Origin: JBBQYA01 sp038209155
GTDB taxonomy: Bacteria; Bacteroidota; Bacteroidia; Sphingobacteriales; Sphingobacteriaceae
DNA: 25,730 nucleotides
Direction: 5' to 3'
Assembly: GCA_038209155.1 (NCBI GenBank)
Contig: JBBQYA010000038.1
Coordinates: 1-25,730 of the forward strand
The translations under genes were made by a program, and so were the position numbers. Positions within the stretch are counted from its first letter, which is position 1; each line of letters begins with the position of its first letter. The notes beneath the pieces were generated by a model. The model had not been told where the DNA came from. It worked only from the letters and a program-made list of their open reading frames with translations, and made no database searches. Positions 1-7,293 of the stretch are shown piece after piece.

Positions 1-1
1 T

Positions 2-652
2 GGAATGCATAATAATGATCCTAGAATTGTAAATGCTACCAAACCTGTTCCTTATCTTTCTTTTGATGAAGCTGCGGAGTTAGCTTATTTCGGAGCCAAA
101 ATTTTACATCCACAAAGCGTTTTACCTGCACAAAAATTCGGCATCCCTGTGAGATTATTAAACACAATGGAGCCCAATGCAAATGGAACTTTGATAAGTT
201 CAGAAACGAGTTCAGATATTATTAAAGCAATAGCGGCTAAGGATCAAATTTGTGCAATTAGAATTCAGTCGAGCAGAATGTTACTCGCTTACGGATTTTT
301 GAGAAGAATTTTCGAGATTTTTGAAAGATACAAAACCCCAATTGATATGATTAGTACTTCAGAAGTTGCTGTTTCTATAACAATTGATGATTCACAATAC
401 TTAGATTTAATTAAAACAGAATTGCAAGAATTGGGTCACGTTATTATCGATAAAAATTTAAGCATAATTTGTATTGTCGGAAATTTCCCTGTGAAAGAGA
501 GCGGTGCTGCTGCAAAAGTATTTTTAGCTTTACAACAAATTCCAATCAGAATGATTTCTTATGGAGGCAGTGATAATAATATTTCTGTATTAGTAAAAAC
601 CTCAGATAAGAAAAATGCATTAAATGCATTACACCAAAATTTATTTTCATGA
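2..652 (+). CDS. lysC: Aspartokinase, C-terminal part (5' end outside window)
   Basis: Aspartate kinase phosphorylates L-aspartate, the first step towards lysine, threonine, methionine and diaminopimelate. The open frame runs in from the window edge. The first methionine is internal, because GMHNNDPRIV matches the end of the catalytic domain (compare GMxxxDPR in the family). It is followed by the conserved FDEAAELAYFGAKILHP block and IPVRLLN. The rest (from about residue 80 of the visible part) looks like two ACT domains: one with the SSRMLLAYGFLRRIFEIF segment, the second ending in ISYGGSDNNISVLV. These are the usual allosteric lysine/threonine sensors. No homoserine dehydrogenase domain follows, so this is a monofunctional enzyme. 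Its stop overlaps the lysA start in ATGA (649-652), which suggests translational coupling and an operon for lysine and cell-wall diaminopimelate supply. Confidence 0.93.
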   Translation, partial: GMHNNDPRIVNATKPVPYLSFDEAAELAYFGAKILHPQSVLPAQKFGIPVRLLNTMEPNANGTLISSETSSDIIKAIAAKDQICAIRIQSSRMLLAYGFLRRIFEIFERYKTPIDMISTSEVAVSITIDDSQYLDLIKTELQELGHVIIDKNLSIICIVGNFPVKESGAAAKVFLALQQIPIRMISYGGSDNNISVLVKTSDKKNALNALHQNLFS

Positions 653-1830
653 AGCAGTTAGATGGATTAACAAATTATTTAGAAAAATTTAATTCAATTC
701 CGACTCCTTTTTATTTTTATGATGTAGAATTACTAATTAAAACCTTAAAAGAAGTTAAAATTTGGAGCAATAAATATCATTTTCACATTCATTACGCATT
801 AAAAGCCAATGTAAATGATCGAATTTTAACTGAAATTAAAAATCTCGATTTTGGCGCTGATTGCGTAAGCGGAAATGAAATAAAAAAAGCAATTCAAACA
901 AATTTCGCTTCTGATAAAATTGCTTTTGCAGGTGTTGGAAAGACAGATTTGGAAATATTATATGCATTAGATCAGAATATTTTTTGTTTTAATGTAGAGT
1001 CTATACCAGAATTAGAAATTATAAATCAACTAGCCGAGCAGAAAAATAAAATTGCTCCAATTGCTATTAGAATTAATCCGAATGTAAATGCAAATACTCA
1101 TAAATATATTACTACTGGTTTAGAAGAAAACAAATTCGGTTTAAATCATTGGGAATTAAATGAAGTTTGCGAAAAAATTAAATCGTTAAAAAATATTCAA
1201 TTTTTAGGCTTGCATTTTCATGTTGGATCTCAGATTATGGATTTGTCTGTTTTTAAAAATCTTTGTACTCGAATAAATGAATTTCAACAATTTTTTATAG
1301 AAAGAAATTTTCAACTTCCTATTCTAAATGTTGGTGGAGGCTTAGGGATTGATTATCAAAATCCTGATGAAAAATCAATACCAAATTTCGAATTATATTT
1401 TTCTGTTTTTGATAAATTTATAGAGAAAATACCCAATCAAAAAATTCATTTTGAGTTAGGCAGATCTTTAGTAGGGCAGTGTGGAAGTTTGATTTCCAGA
1501 ATTATTTACATTAAAAAAGGATTGAAAACTAACTTTGCAATTTTAGATGCAGGTATGACGGAATTACTCCGTCCAGCATTATATCAGGCTTACCATAAAA
1601 TTGAAAATCTTTCCAGCAAAAAAGCAGAAAATTTTATCTATGATGTCGTAGGTCCAATTTGCGAATCATCTGATTGTTTTGGGAAATCAGTTATACTACC
1701 AGAAAGTAAAAGAAATGATTTAATAGCTATTCGTTCTGCGGGTGCTTATGGAGAAGTAATGTCAAGCAGATATAATTTAAGAGATGAGACTATTTCTTAT
1801 TATTCTGAAGATTTAATTAAAATAAAATAA
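649..1830 (+). CDS. lysA: Diaminopimelate decarboxylase
   Basis: PLP-dependent, fold-type III decarboxylase that turns meso-diaminopimelate into lysine, the last step of lysine synthesis, in the cytoplasm. The 393 residues fit the family length. Visible marks are HYALKAN with the PLP lysine at K52, the HFHVGSQ segment, the glycine-rich phosphate-binding loop NVGGGLGIDY (about 226-236), ELGRSLVG, and GPICESSDCFGK, which carries the catalytic cysteine contributed across the dimer. The C-terminal GAYGEVMSSRYN block is also typical. The ATG overlaps the aspartokinase stop by 4 nt, so the two genes are probably co-transcribed. A strong hairpin at 1911-1947 ends the unit. Ornithine/arginine decarboxylases share the fold, but CESSD and the lysC linkage favour LysA. 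Confidence 0.95.
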   Translation: MKQLDGLTNYLEKFNSIPTPFYFYDVELLIKTLKEVKIWSNKYHFHIHYALKANVNDRILTEIKNLDFGADCVSGNEIKKAIQTNFASDKIAFAGVGKTDLEILYALDQNIFCFNVESIPELEIINQLAEQKNKIAPIAIRINPNVNANTHKYITTGLEENKFGLNHWELNEVCEKIKSLKNIQFLGLHFHVGSQIMDLSVFKNLCTRINEFQQFFIERNFQLPILNVGGGLGIDYQNPDEKSIPNFELYFSVFDKFIEKIPNQKIHFELGRSLVGQCGSLISRIIYIKKGLKTNFAILDAGMTELLRPALYQAYHKIENLSSKKAENFIYDVVGPICESSDCFGKSVILPESKRNDLIAIRSAGAYGEVMSSRYNLRDETISYYSEDLIKIK

Positions 1831-1910
1831 TAAATATTTGATTTTGAAAATTGAAATTTTAGATCAATTCTTTTTGATATTTACATTTTAAAACTAATTA
1901 AATTTAAAAA

Positions 1911-1947
1911 AAAATCGGAATATGATAGGTTATCACATTCCGATTTT
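1911..1947. terminator. Bidirectional terminator between lysA and the acyl-CoA dehydrogenase
   Basis: Perfect 11-bp arms (AAAATCGGAAT at 1911-1921, ATTCCGATTTT at 1937-1947) enclose a further TGATA/TATCA helix (1923-1927 / 1931-1935) with a 3-nt GGT loop. Only one A/C mismatch separates the two helices. The stem is flanked by A-rich sequence on the left and ends in T on the right, so it can act as an intrinsic terminator on either strand. It sits between two convergent genes. The rest of 1831-2000 is AT-rich with no ORF or other structure that I can see. Confidence 0.8.
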
Positions 1948-2000
1948 CATTATATAAATTTTATCAATTATAACATTTATTATAAACTGATTAATAATTC

Positions 2001-3221
2001 TTATTTGAAAGCATTTTCTCCAGTTATGTCCATTCCAGTAATTAACAAATGAATATCATGAGTGCCTTCGTAGGTTACTACAGATTCTAAATTCATCATG
2101 TGCCGCATAATCGGATATTCACCGGTTATGCCCATTCCTCCAAATATTTGTCGAGACTCTCTTGCAATATTTAATGCCGTTTCTACAGAATTTCTTTTCG
2201 CCATGGAAATTTGAGCTGCACTCGCTCTATGTTCATTTTTCAGAACCCCCAATCTCCAAACCATCAATTGTCCTTTGGTTATTTCGGTAATCATTTCTGC
2301 CAATTTCTTTTGTTGTAATTGAAAACCAGCTATTGGTCTTCCAAATTGAACTCTTTGTTTAGAGTATTTCAATGCTGCATCATAGCAATCCATTGCTGCA
2401 CCTAAAGCACCCCAAGCTATTCCAAATCTAGCAGAGTTTAAACAACCTAATGGCCCTTTCAATCCTTCTACATTTGGTAAAAGATTTTCTTTTGGAACTC
2501 TAACATTATCAAAAACTAATTCCCCTGTGGATGATGCTCGCAATGACCATTTTCCATGAGTTTCTGGAGTTGTAAACCCTTCCATTCCTCGTTCTACAAT
2601 CAAACCTCTTATTTTTCCTGCTTCATTTTTTGCCCAAACCACAGCAATATCTGCAAATGGAGCATTTGAAATCCACATTTTAGCACCATTTAAAATTAGA
2701 AAATCTCCATCTTCTTTATAATTCGTAACCATTCCGCCAGGATTAGATCCATGGTCTGGCTCGGTCAATCCAAAACATCCCATCCATTCTCCAGAAGCTA
2801 ACTTTGGTAAATACTTCTTTCTTTGTGCTTCTGAACCATATTCGTAAATTGGAAACATTACTAAGGATCCTTGAACTGATGCCGTAGAACGAATTCCAGA
2901 ATCTCCTCTTTCCAATTCCTGCATAATAATACCGTATGCAATCTGATCCAAGCCTTGCCCTCCATATTCTACCGGAATGGTAGGTCCAAAAGCACCTATG
3001 TCTCCTAAACCTTTTAATATATGCATTGGAAACTCTGCGCGCTGTGCATATTCCTCAATGATCGGTGAAATCTCTTTTTTCACCCATTCTCTTACAGAAC
3101 TTCTAATTAATTTATGCTCTTCACTAAGCAAATCATCTAATTCGAAGTAATCTGGAGCGGTATAATTATCTTTTTTTAATGATTTGTGAACTGGTTTTTC
3201 AATCGTTTCAGTCAGGTTCAT
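2001..3221 (-). CDS. Acyl-CoA dehydrogenase, glutaryl-CoA dehydrogenase-like
   Basis: FAD flavoprotein of the acyl-CoA dehydrogenase family, closest by eye to glutaryl-CoA dehydrogenase, which oxidises and decarboxylates glutaryl-CoA to crotonyl-CoA in lysine/tryptophan breakdown. The 406 residues hold the N-terminal helical domain (about 30-145), the middle beta domain starting at GCFGLTEPDHGSNPGG, and the C-terminal helical domain. The catalytic glutamate is E385 in VVTYEGTHDIH. R111 in GIRSTASVQGSLVM matches the arginine that binds the substrate carboxylate in the human enzyme, and ARFGIAWGALGA is also characteristic. The sub-family call is from remembered motifs; another short-chain acyl-CoA dehydrogenase remains possible. 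It is monocistronic and divergent from folB. A -7-like TATTTTTG lies at 3239-3246 on the minus strand without a clear -33, which would give a leader of about 14 nt. Confidence 0.85.
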   Translation of the reverse strand: MNLTETIEKPVHKSLKKDNYTAPDYFELDDLLSEEHKLIRSSVREWVKKEISPIIEEYAQRAEFPMHILKGLGDIGAFGPTIPVEYGGQGLDQIAYGIIMQELERGDSGIRSTASVQGSLVMFPIYEYGSEAQRKKYLPKLASGEWMGCFGLTEPDHGSNPGGMVTNYKEDGDFLILNGAKMWISNAPFADIAVVWAKNEAGKIRGLIVERGMEGFTTPETHGKWSLRASSTGELVFDNVRVPKENLLPNVEGLKGPLGCLNSARFGIAWGALGAAMDCYDAALKYSKQRVQFGRPIAGFQLQQKKLAEMITEITKGQLMVWRLGVLKNEHRASAAQISMAKRNSVETALNIARESRQIFGGMGITGEYPIMRHMMNLESVVTYEGTHDIHLLITGMDITGENAFK

Positions 3222-3238
3222 ATTAGGATTTTTTTTAT

Positions 3239-3246
3239 CAAAAATA
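3239..3246 (-). promoter_or_regulatory. Possible -7 element of the acyl-CoA dehydrogenase gene
   Basis: On the minus strand this reads TATTTTTG, an exact match to TAnnTTTG, 17 nt upstream of the ATG. No TTG sits at the expected -33 position, so it is a partial match only. Confidence 0.35.
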
Positions 3247-3266
3247 GAGAAAATATCTAAATCGAA

Positions 3267-3297
3267 TTGGTAACACTTTCATTTTGCATTATGTTTG
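3267..3297 (+). promoter_or_regulatory. folB promoter (Bacteroidota -33/-7)
   Basis: TTG at 3267-3269, a 20-nt spacer, then TATGTTTG at 3290-3297: a full match to the Bacteroidota housekeeping promoter TTG-N19-21-TAnnTTTG. The -7 box ends 4 nt before the ATG at 3302, so transcription should start at or right beside the start codon and the folB mRNA would be leaderless or nearly so. This also argues against the upstream TTG start at 3284, which would lie inside the promoter. Confidence 0.7.
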
Positions 3298-3301
3298 CTT
3301 C

Positions 3302-3667
3302 ATGAGTACTAAATATTTTGAAATTGGTATCGATAAAATGAGGGTTTTTGCTCTTCATGGGTATTATTCCGAAGAACAAAAAATTGGTAAAATATTTTTG
3401 ATCGATGTTAAACTTAGCTTTCAAATAGATGTTAATAAATCTATTACAGAAATTACGGAAACCATTAACTATGAAATTTTGACTAAAATTATTCAGGAAG
3501 AAATGAAAATTACTTCTCCACTTTTAGAAACAGTTGCAGATAGAATGATGAAAAAGTTTACTGCAAATTTTAAATTTAATACAGCAGAAATAAAAATCTC
3601 AAAGTTAAATCCCCCTTTAGGCATTTCTATAAACTCCACTTTTATCCAATTAATTCAACATAATTAA
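3302..3667 (+). CDS. folB: Dihydroneopterin aldolase
   Basis: FolB cleaves 7,8-dihydroneopterin to 6-hydroxymethyl-dihydropterin and glycolaldehyde in folate synthesis, as a ring-shaped oligomer in the cytoplasm. With the ATG at 3302 the protein has 121 residues, the normal size. Visible family features are MRVFALHGYYSEEQKIGK near the N-terminus (H19, E24/E25), IDVKLSF, TETINYE (the usual TxNY segment, about 52-58), the late glutamate in LLETVAD (E77), and KISKLNPPLG, whose K101 matches the catalytic lysine region. A frame open to TTG 3284 would add six residues but overlaps the promoter. The stop is followed after 1 nt by the next gene, so the two are co-transcribed. No functional link with that oxidase is evident. 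Confidence 0.88.
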   Translation: MSTKYFEIGIDKMRVFALHGYYSEEQKIGKIFLIDVKLSFQIDVNKSITEITETINYEILTKIIQEEMKITSPLLETVADRMMKKFTANFKFNTAEIKISKLNPPLGISINSTFIQLIQHN

Positions 3668-3668
3668 A

Positions 3669-5072
3669 TTGAAAAACAATTATCAAAAACTCAGTCAAGA
3701 TTTAATTCTTAAATTCACAAAAATAGTGGGAAACGAGCTGGTTGTTTCTGGAGAAGATATGTTTCACTATGGACATGATGAAACAGAAGATTTAAATTTT
3801 CCACCAGAAATAGTTTTAAAACCTATTAATGCAAATCAAATTTCAGAAATTTTAATTCTTGCCAATGAATATTTAATACCTGTCACCCCGAGAGCAGGAG
3901 GTACTGGATTAAGTGGCGGTGCTTTGCCCGTTCACGGAGGTATTTTGTTATCTATGGAGAAAATGAATAAATTGATACAAATTGATGAAAAAAATCTTCA
4001 AGCTACTGTAGAACCCGGGATGATTTGTCAAAATTTTATGGACGAAGTGAGCAAATTTGGCCTGTTTTATCCGGTAGATCCTTCAAGCAAAGGCTCTAGT
4101 ATGTTGGGTGGTAATCTTGCAGAATCTGCTGGCGGCCCAAGAGCTGTGAAATATGGCACCATTAGAGATTATGTTTTAAATTTAGAAATCGTATTACCAA
4201 CAGGCGAAATTATAGAAACTGGTTCAAATACATTAAAATTTGCAAGCGGATATAATTTAACGCAATTAATGATTGGTAGCGAAGGTACATTAGGAATTAT
4301 AACGAAAATCGTTTTTAAATTAATTCCAAAACCAACACATAATCTTTTGTTATTTGCTCCATTCAATTATTCAGAGCAAGCATGTTTAGCTGTTTCAGCT
4401 ATATTTAGAGCTGGTTTTTTACCATCCGCTTTAGAATTTATGGAAAAATCTGCCATAGATTGGGTTTTAGAATACGAGCATATCACATTTAAAACAGAAG
4501 AAAAAACACAAGCTTATTTATTAATAGAAGTAGATGGAACCAATCCAGAATTATTAATGAACGAATGCGAAAAAATAGCCGAAGTATTAATGAATTTTGA
4601 CGTAAGTGATATTTTATTTGCAGAAAGTTCTGATCAAAAAGAATCACTTTGGAAAATGAGAAGAAGCATAGCTTTATCAGTTAAAGCAAATTCGATTTAC
4701 AAAGAAGAAGATACTGTAGTGCCTCGCGCTGAGCTAGCGACCTTACTGTCTGGAGTTAAAAATATTGGTAATAAATATGGTTTTAAATCCATTTGCTATG
4801 GCCATGCGGGTGATGGGAATTTGCATATTAATATTATTAAAGCAACCATGTCAGATCATGATTGGATTCATGTTTTACCTATTGGTATTAAAGAAATATT
4901 TGAACTAACGGTAAAATTAGGAGGTAATATTTCTGGCGAACATGGAATTGGATATGTCCAAAAAGATTATATGAAAATACGATATTCAGAAATTCAATTA
5001 AATTTAATGCGCGGGATTAAAAAATTATTCGATCCTAATTTAATTTTAAACCCTTCTAAAATTATTGATTAA
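3669..5072 (+). CDS. FAD-linked oxidase, GlcD / D-lactate dehydrogenase family
   Basis: Flavoprotein of the VAO/PCMH family that oxidises a D-2-hydroxyacid (glycolate, D-lactate or D-2-hydroxyglutarate are the usual candidates). The 467 residues comprise a PCMH FAD-binding domain (about 45-220), with PRAGGTGLSGGALPVHGG at 74-91 and the DPSSKGSSMLGGNLAE block, and a FAD-oxidase C-terminal domain carrying GHAGDGNLHIN (about 376-386) and ISGEHGIGYVQKDYM. The substrate cannot be told from sequence; no GlcE/GlcF subunits or iron-sulfur domain are nearby. TTG 3669 is chosen because it directly follows the folB stop and gives the usual N-terminus leading to YGHDETEDL; the next ATG is about 30 codons in and would truncate it. 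The 5073-5196 gap to the convergent thioesterase gene holds only a weak 7-bp AT-rich inverted repeat at the stop. Confidence 0.85.
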   Translation: MKNNYQKLSQDLILKFTKIVGNELVVSGEDMFHYGHDETEDLNFPPEIVLKPINANQISEILILANEYLIPVTPRAGGTGLSGGALPVHGGILLSMEKMNKLIQIDEKNLQATVEPGMICQNFMDEVSKFGLFYPVDPSSKGSSMLGGNLAESAGGPRAVKYGTIRDYVLNLEIVLPTGEIIETGSNTLKFASGYNLTQLMIGSEGTLGIITKIVFKLIPKPTHNLLLFAPFNYSEQACLAVSAIFRAGFLPSALEFMEKSAIDWVLEYEHITFKTEEKTQAYLLIEVDGTNPELLMNECEKIAEVLMNFDVSDILFAESSDQKESLWKMRRSIALSVKANSIYKEEDTVVPRAELATLLSGVKNIGNKYGFKSICYGHAGDGNLHINIIKATMSDHDWIHVLPIGIKEIFELTVKLGGNISGEHGIGYVQKDYMKIRYSEIQLNLMRGIKKLFDPNLILNPSKIID

Positions 5073-5196
5073 TAATCAATCGAATCGAATAAATTCATAA
5101 ACTGCTTCTATAGTCACCTCTTTTTAAGAACACCCAATACCATTTCAAAAAAAAGCAATATCGAATTTGCAAATACTTTGTTTTAATCTTTTTTGT

Positions 5197-5619
5197 TTAA
5201 AGGTTTTCAAACCTCATGATCTTTTCCTTTATAGAATTTGGTATTACTTCAGATTCTTGAGTTTTATAATTAAAATAAACCATAATAGTGCTCGCTTGGC
5301 AAATAATCTCTTTCATTTTATTAATTATCAAATAATGCAAATCAAAACTCTTACTGCCAACCTTATTGCATTTAATTAAAATTTCAACTTGGTCTGCATA
5401 TTTCAATGGTTTCCTATAATTAATAGTCATAGAAGCTAATATTAATCCATTTATATTCCAATCCCATTTTACAATTTCATCTAAATAATAAACTCTAGCC
5501 TCTTCTAAGTAACTTGCAAATACAGCATTATTTACATGACCAAAGGCATCCATATCTGACCATCTTTGTTCCACATTCCTCTTTATTTTATAATTCTTAA
5601 TAGAGTTATCTATTTCCAT
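5197..5619 (-). CDS. Acyl-CoA thioesterase, hotdog fold (4HBT family)
   Basis: A 140-residue single hotdog domain of the 4-hydroxybenzoyl-CoA thioesterase/YbgC/FadM type, which hydrolyses acyl-CoA thioesters. The diagnostic N-terminal block is RWSDMDAFGHVNNAVFASYLEEAR: D24 is the probable catalytic aspartate, followed by GHVNN, and YLEEAR lies on the hotdog helix. YRKPLKYADQVEI matches the following strand pattern. The substrate is unknown. The gene stands alone, convergent with the FAD oxidase and divergent from hsp20. The minus strand has an exact -7 TAAATTTG (5640-5647) about 20 nt before the ATG, but no TTG at the right distance. Confidence is high for family and low for substrate. Confidence 0.82.
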   Translation of the reverse strand: MEIDNSIKNYKIKRNVEQRWSDMDAFGHVNNAVFASYLEEARVYYLDEIVKWDWNINGLILASMTINYRKPLKYADQVEILIKCNKVGSKSFDLHYLIINKMKEIICQASTIMVYFNYKTQESEVIPNSIKEKIMRFENL

Positions 5620-5639
5620 AATTAAAATATTTAATCAGT

Positions 5640-5647
5640 CAAATTTA
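5640..5647 (-). promoter_or_regulatory. Possible -7 element of the thioesterase gene
   Basis: On the minus strand it reads TAAATTTG (TAnnTTTG), 20 nt upstream of the ATG. The nearest TTG lies about 24 nt further up, longer than the usual spacer. The remaining part of 5620-5807 is AT-rich; a GCCA-TTG-TGGC inverted repeat lies near 5707-5717, and I could not place a convincing hsp20 promoter or a CIRCE element. Confidence 0.3.
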
Positions 5648-5807
5648 AAAAAATTAGCAAAAAACGGTTAGCAATTGCCAATATGTCAGCAAATAAATTT
5701 TATAAATGCCATTGTGGCGCATATATTTTGCAAAAATCAAGTAAAACAACTTTGGTATATAACTTGAAAAGACAATAGAAATTCAAATAAATAAAAGAGA
5801 AATAAAA

Positions 5808-6251
5808 ATGACACTTATTAAATTTAAAAATCCGGTATCAAAATCCATGAATTATGATCCCTTTTTTGGTGGTATGTTCGATGTATTATTTAATGATTCA
5901 TACGCAAAAAACCAATCACCAAAATCAACGCCATTGGTAAATGTAAAAGAAACTACAAAAGGTTTCGAAATTGAAATAGCAATACCAGGACTAGAAAAAA
6001 ATGATGTAAAACTTCAATTAAAAGATCAGGTTTTAACAATTTCTGCTGAAAAAGAAAGTAAAGAAGAAGTAGAAAATGAAATGTTTATAAAAAGAGAATT
6101 TAATTATAATACATTCAAAAGAGCTTTTACTTTACCAGAAATAGCAGATAGCGAAAGTGTAAAAGCAGTTTTTACAAATGGTATTTTGACAATTATGATT
6201 GGTAAAATCGAAACAGTTAAACCAGAAGTAAAAGAGATTTTAATTTCTTAA
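5808..6251 (+). CDS. Small heat-shock protein, Hsp20/alpha-crystallin family
   Basis: ATP-independent holdase chaperone that forms oligomers and keeps unfolding proteins soluble. The 147 residues show a short variable N-terminus with a hydrophobic FFGGMFDVLF stretch, then the alpha-crystallin domain (about 40-135) beginning PLVNVKETTKGFEIEIAIPGLEKNDVK-like, with REFNYNTFKRAFTLPE and the family signature around FTNGILTI (A-x-x-x-n-G-x-L). The C-terminus ends KEILIS, giving the I-x-I tail motif used in oligomer contacts. The ATG follows an A-rich, SD-less leader (typical of the phylum). A strong terminator 24 nt after the stop makes it monocistronic. Heat-shock control is expected from the family, but no operator was recognised upstream. 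Confidence 0.92.
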   Translation: MTLIKFKNPVSKSMNYDPFFGGMFDVLFNDSYAKNQSPKSTPLVNVKETTKGFEIEIAIPGLEKNDVKLQLKDQVLTISAEKESKEEVENEMFIKREFNYNTFKRAFTLPEIADSESVKAVFTNGILTIMIGKIETVKPEVKEILIS

Positions 6252-6274
6252 TAAAAGTTTACGGGTTAGAATGG

Positions 6275-6307
6275 AAGGTGAAAAACGAAAGTTTTTTGCC
6301 TTTTTTT
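6275..6307 (+). terminator. Intrinsic terminator after hsp20
   Basis: A 12-bp stem (6275-6286 with 6291-6302, including two G-U pairs) is closed by C-G over a GAAA tetraloop, a GNRA-type stable loop, and runs directly into seven T (6301-6307). It ends the hsp20 transcript. Confidence 0.85.
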
Positions 6308-6313
6308 ATGAAG

Positions 6314-6344
6314 TAACTATAAACGATAAATATCGTAAAAGTTA
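6314..6344 (+). other. Compound hairpin upstream of the 105-residue ORF
   Basis: An inner helix ACGATA/TATCGT (6323-6328 / 6331-6336, 2-nt AA loop on paper) is nested inside TAACT/AGTTA (6314-6318 / 6340-6344). It lies between the hsp20 terminator and the ATG at 6375. It could be an operator palindrome or a leader structure; the very short inner loop favours DNA symmetry over a stable RNA hairpin. Confidence 0.3.
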
Positions 6345-6374
6345 TAAAAACTCTCCCGTCTTAGAAATGAAATT

Positions 6375-6692
6375 ATGATTATTAATAAGGATTTATATCA
6401 ATTTAAAACAATTTTTTTTAAAAGATTAACCTCAATATTACCCTTCAAACCTTACAAATCAAATAGTACAAAATTAGAAAAATCTAATTTTTGGGAACAA
6501 GTTTTAAGCAAAGTAAGAAATGAATATAGCAATAATTTAACACCTTTTGAACTGCTTGAAAATGAAAATTCATCAGAAAATAAGCCTAAAAAGGAAGTGG
6601 TTGCTATATCAAATAAATTTTTTAAAATAAAAAAATCGAATCTTTTTTCTTTTGAAAGAAAAGATTCGGTCTTGGGAGAAAAACAATTATAA
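6375..6692 (+). CDS. Hypothetical protein, 105 residues
   Basis: I do not recognise this protein. It is lysine-, asparagine- and serine-rich and has no signal peptide or membrane segment. The best candidate for a folded part is around FWEQVLSKVRNEYSNNLTPFELLENE (about 39-64), followed by a charged linker and a basic tail. It starts at an ATG, separated from hsp20 by a terminator, so it would need its own promoter, which I could not identify. The last part of the frame (6637-6668) overlaps a 10-bp inverted repeat. The frame is longer than most chance frames here and no competing gene lies on the other strand, so a real small gene is likely but unproven. Confidence 0.5.
   Translation: MIINKDLYQFKTIFFKRLTSILPFKPYKSNSTKLEKSNFWEQVLSKVRNEYSNNLTPFELLENENSSENKPKKEVVAISNKFFKIKKSNLFSFERKDSVLGEKQL
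6637..6668 (+). repeat. Inverted repeat inside the end of the hypothetical ORF
   Basis: CGAATCTTTT (6637-6646) is perfectly complementary to AAAAGATTCG (6659-6668), with further CTTT/AAAG complementarity inside. It covers codons near the 3' end of the 105-residue ORF. It has no T-tract afterwards, so it is not a canonical terminator. Confidence 0.5.
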
Positions 6693-6729
6693 TCTAAAAA
6701 ACTCTTAATAATATTCCAATAGATAAATT

Positions 6730-6737
6730 TAAATTTG
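6730..6737 (+). promoter_or_regulatory. Possible -7 element of the outer-membrane protein gene
   Basis: TAAATTTG matches TAnnTTTG exactly, 31 nt before the ATG at 6769. At the -33 position only TTA is found, so this is a partial promoter match. Confidence 0.35.
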
Positions 6738-6768
6738 ACGTGAATTTTAAATTTATTCCCTATTCCAT

Positions 6769-7293
6769 ATGATTCGAGTTTTCATATTAATTCTATTTAC
6801 TTTTTCCTTTCAACTACAAAATTCATTTGCACAAAAAGGTGAACCTTTTGTAGATCGTTTGTTTTTTGGAGGAAATTTCGGCGCATCTTTTTCATCAGAA
6901 TTTACAAGCGTAGATATATCTCCCATCATTGGATATAGATTTACCGAAAAATTTCAGGCTGGTCCAGGTATTATATATCAGTATCTTAGCTTTCAAAATT
7001 TATCAACAAACAATTACGGAGCAAAAATATTTGCGCGATATTTTTTGTTGCCCAATATATATGCACAAACAGAATTAGAAAATTTAAATCTTAAATTTTT
7101 TGAAAGAGACCCAACAGGTAAAATAGTTGGAAATAGAAGAAATGTTCAAAGTTTATTTATAGGCGGTGGCTATCGTCAAATGATCGGTAGATTGGGTGGT
7201 ATCGACTTTCAGTTATTATATAATATTAATCAAAATAGATTTTCTCCTTACCAGAATCCACTAATAAGAATTGGATTCGTGTCTGGATTTTGA
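6769..7293 (+). CDS. Small outer-membrane beta-barrel protein
   Basis: A 174-residue exported protein: signal peptide at 1-21 (basic MIR, hydrophobic VFILILFTFSF core, cleavage after NSFA-Q). The mature part has alternating hydrophobic/polar strands rich in aromatic residues and glycine (FFGGNFGASFSS, ISPIIGYRF, GPGIIYQY, YGAKIFARYF, FIGGGYRQ, DFQLLYNI) and ends in a beta-signal-like IRIGFVSGF with a terminal Phe. This suggests a small 8-stranded barrel. It resembles a short Bacteroidota family that databases often label 'alpha-ketoglutarate decarboxylase'; nothing here supports such an enzyme activity. Function is unknown. Its TGA is directly adjacent to the stop codon of the convergent yajQ gene, leaving no intergenic terminator. 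Confidence 0.75.
   Translation: MIRVFILILFTFSFQLQNSFAQKGEPFVDRLFFGGNFGASFSSEFTSVDISPIIGYRFTEKFQAGPGIIYQYLSFQNLSTNNYGAKIFARYFLLPNIYAQTELENLNLKFFERDPTGKIVGNRRNVQSLFIGGGYRQMIGRLGGIDFQLLYNINQNRFSPYQNPLIRIGFVSGF

Noticed and set aside
5064..5080. ATTGATT/AATCAAT inverted repeat at the stop of the FAD oxidase gene as a terminator.
   Set aside because: Only seven A/T-rich pairs and no T tract; not convincing.
5620..5807. Heat-shock operator (CIRCE) or sigma-32-type promoter before hsp20.
   Set aside because: No TTAGCACTC-type inverted repeat and no convincing -33/-7 pair was found; only small unrelated palindromes.
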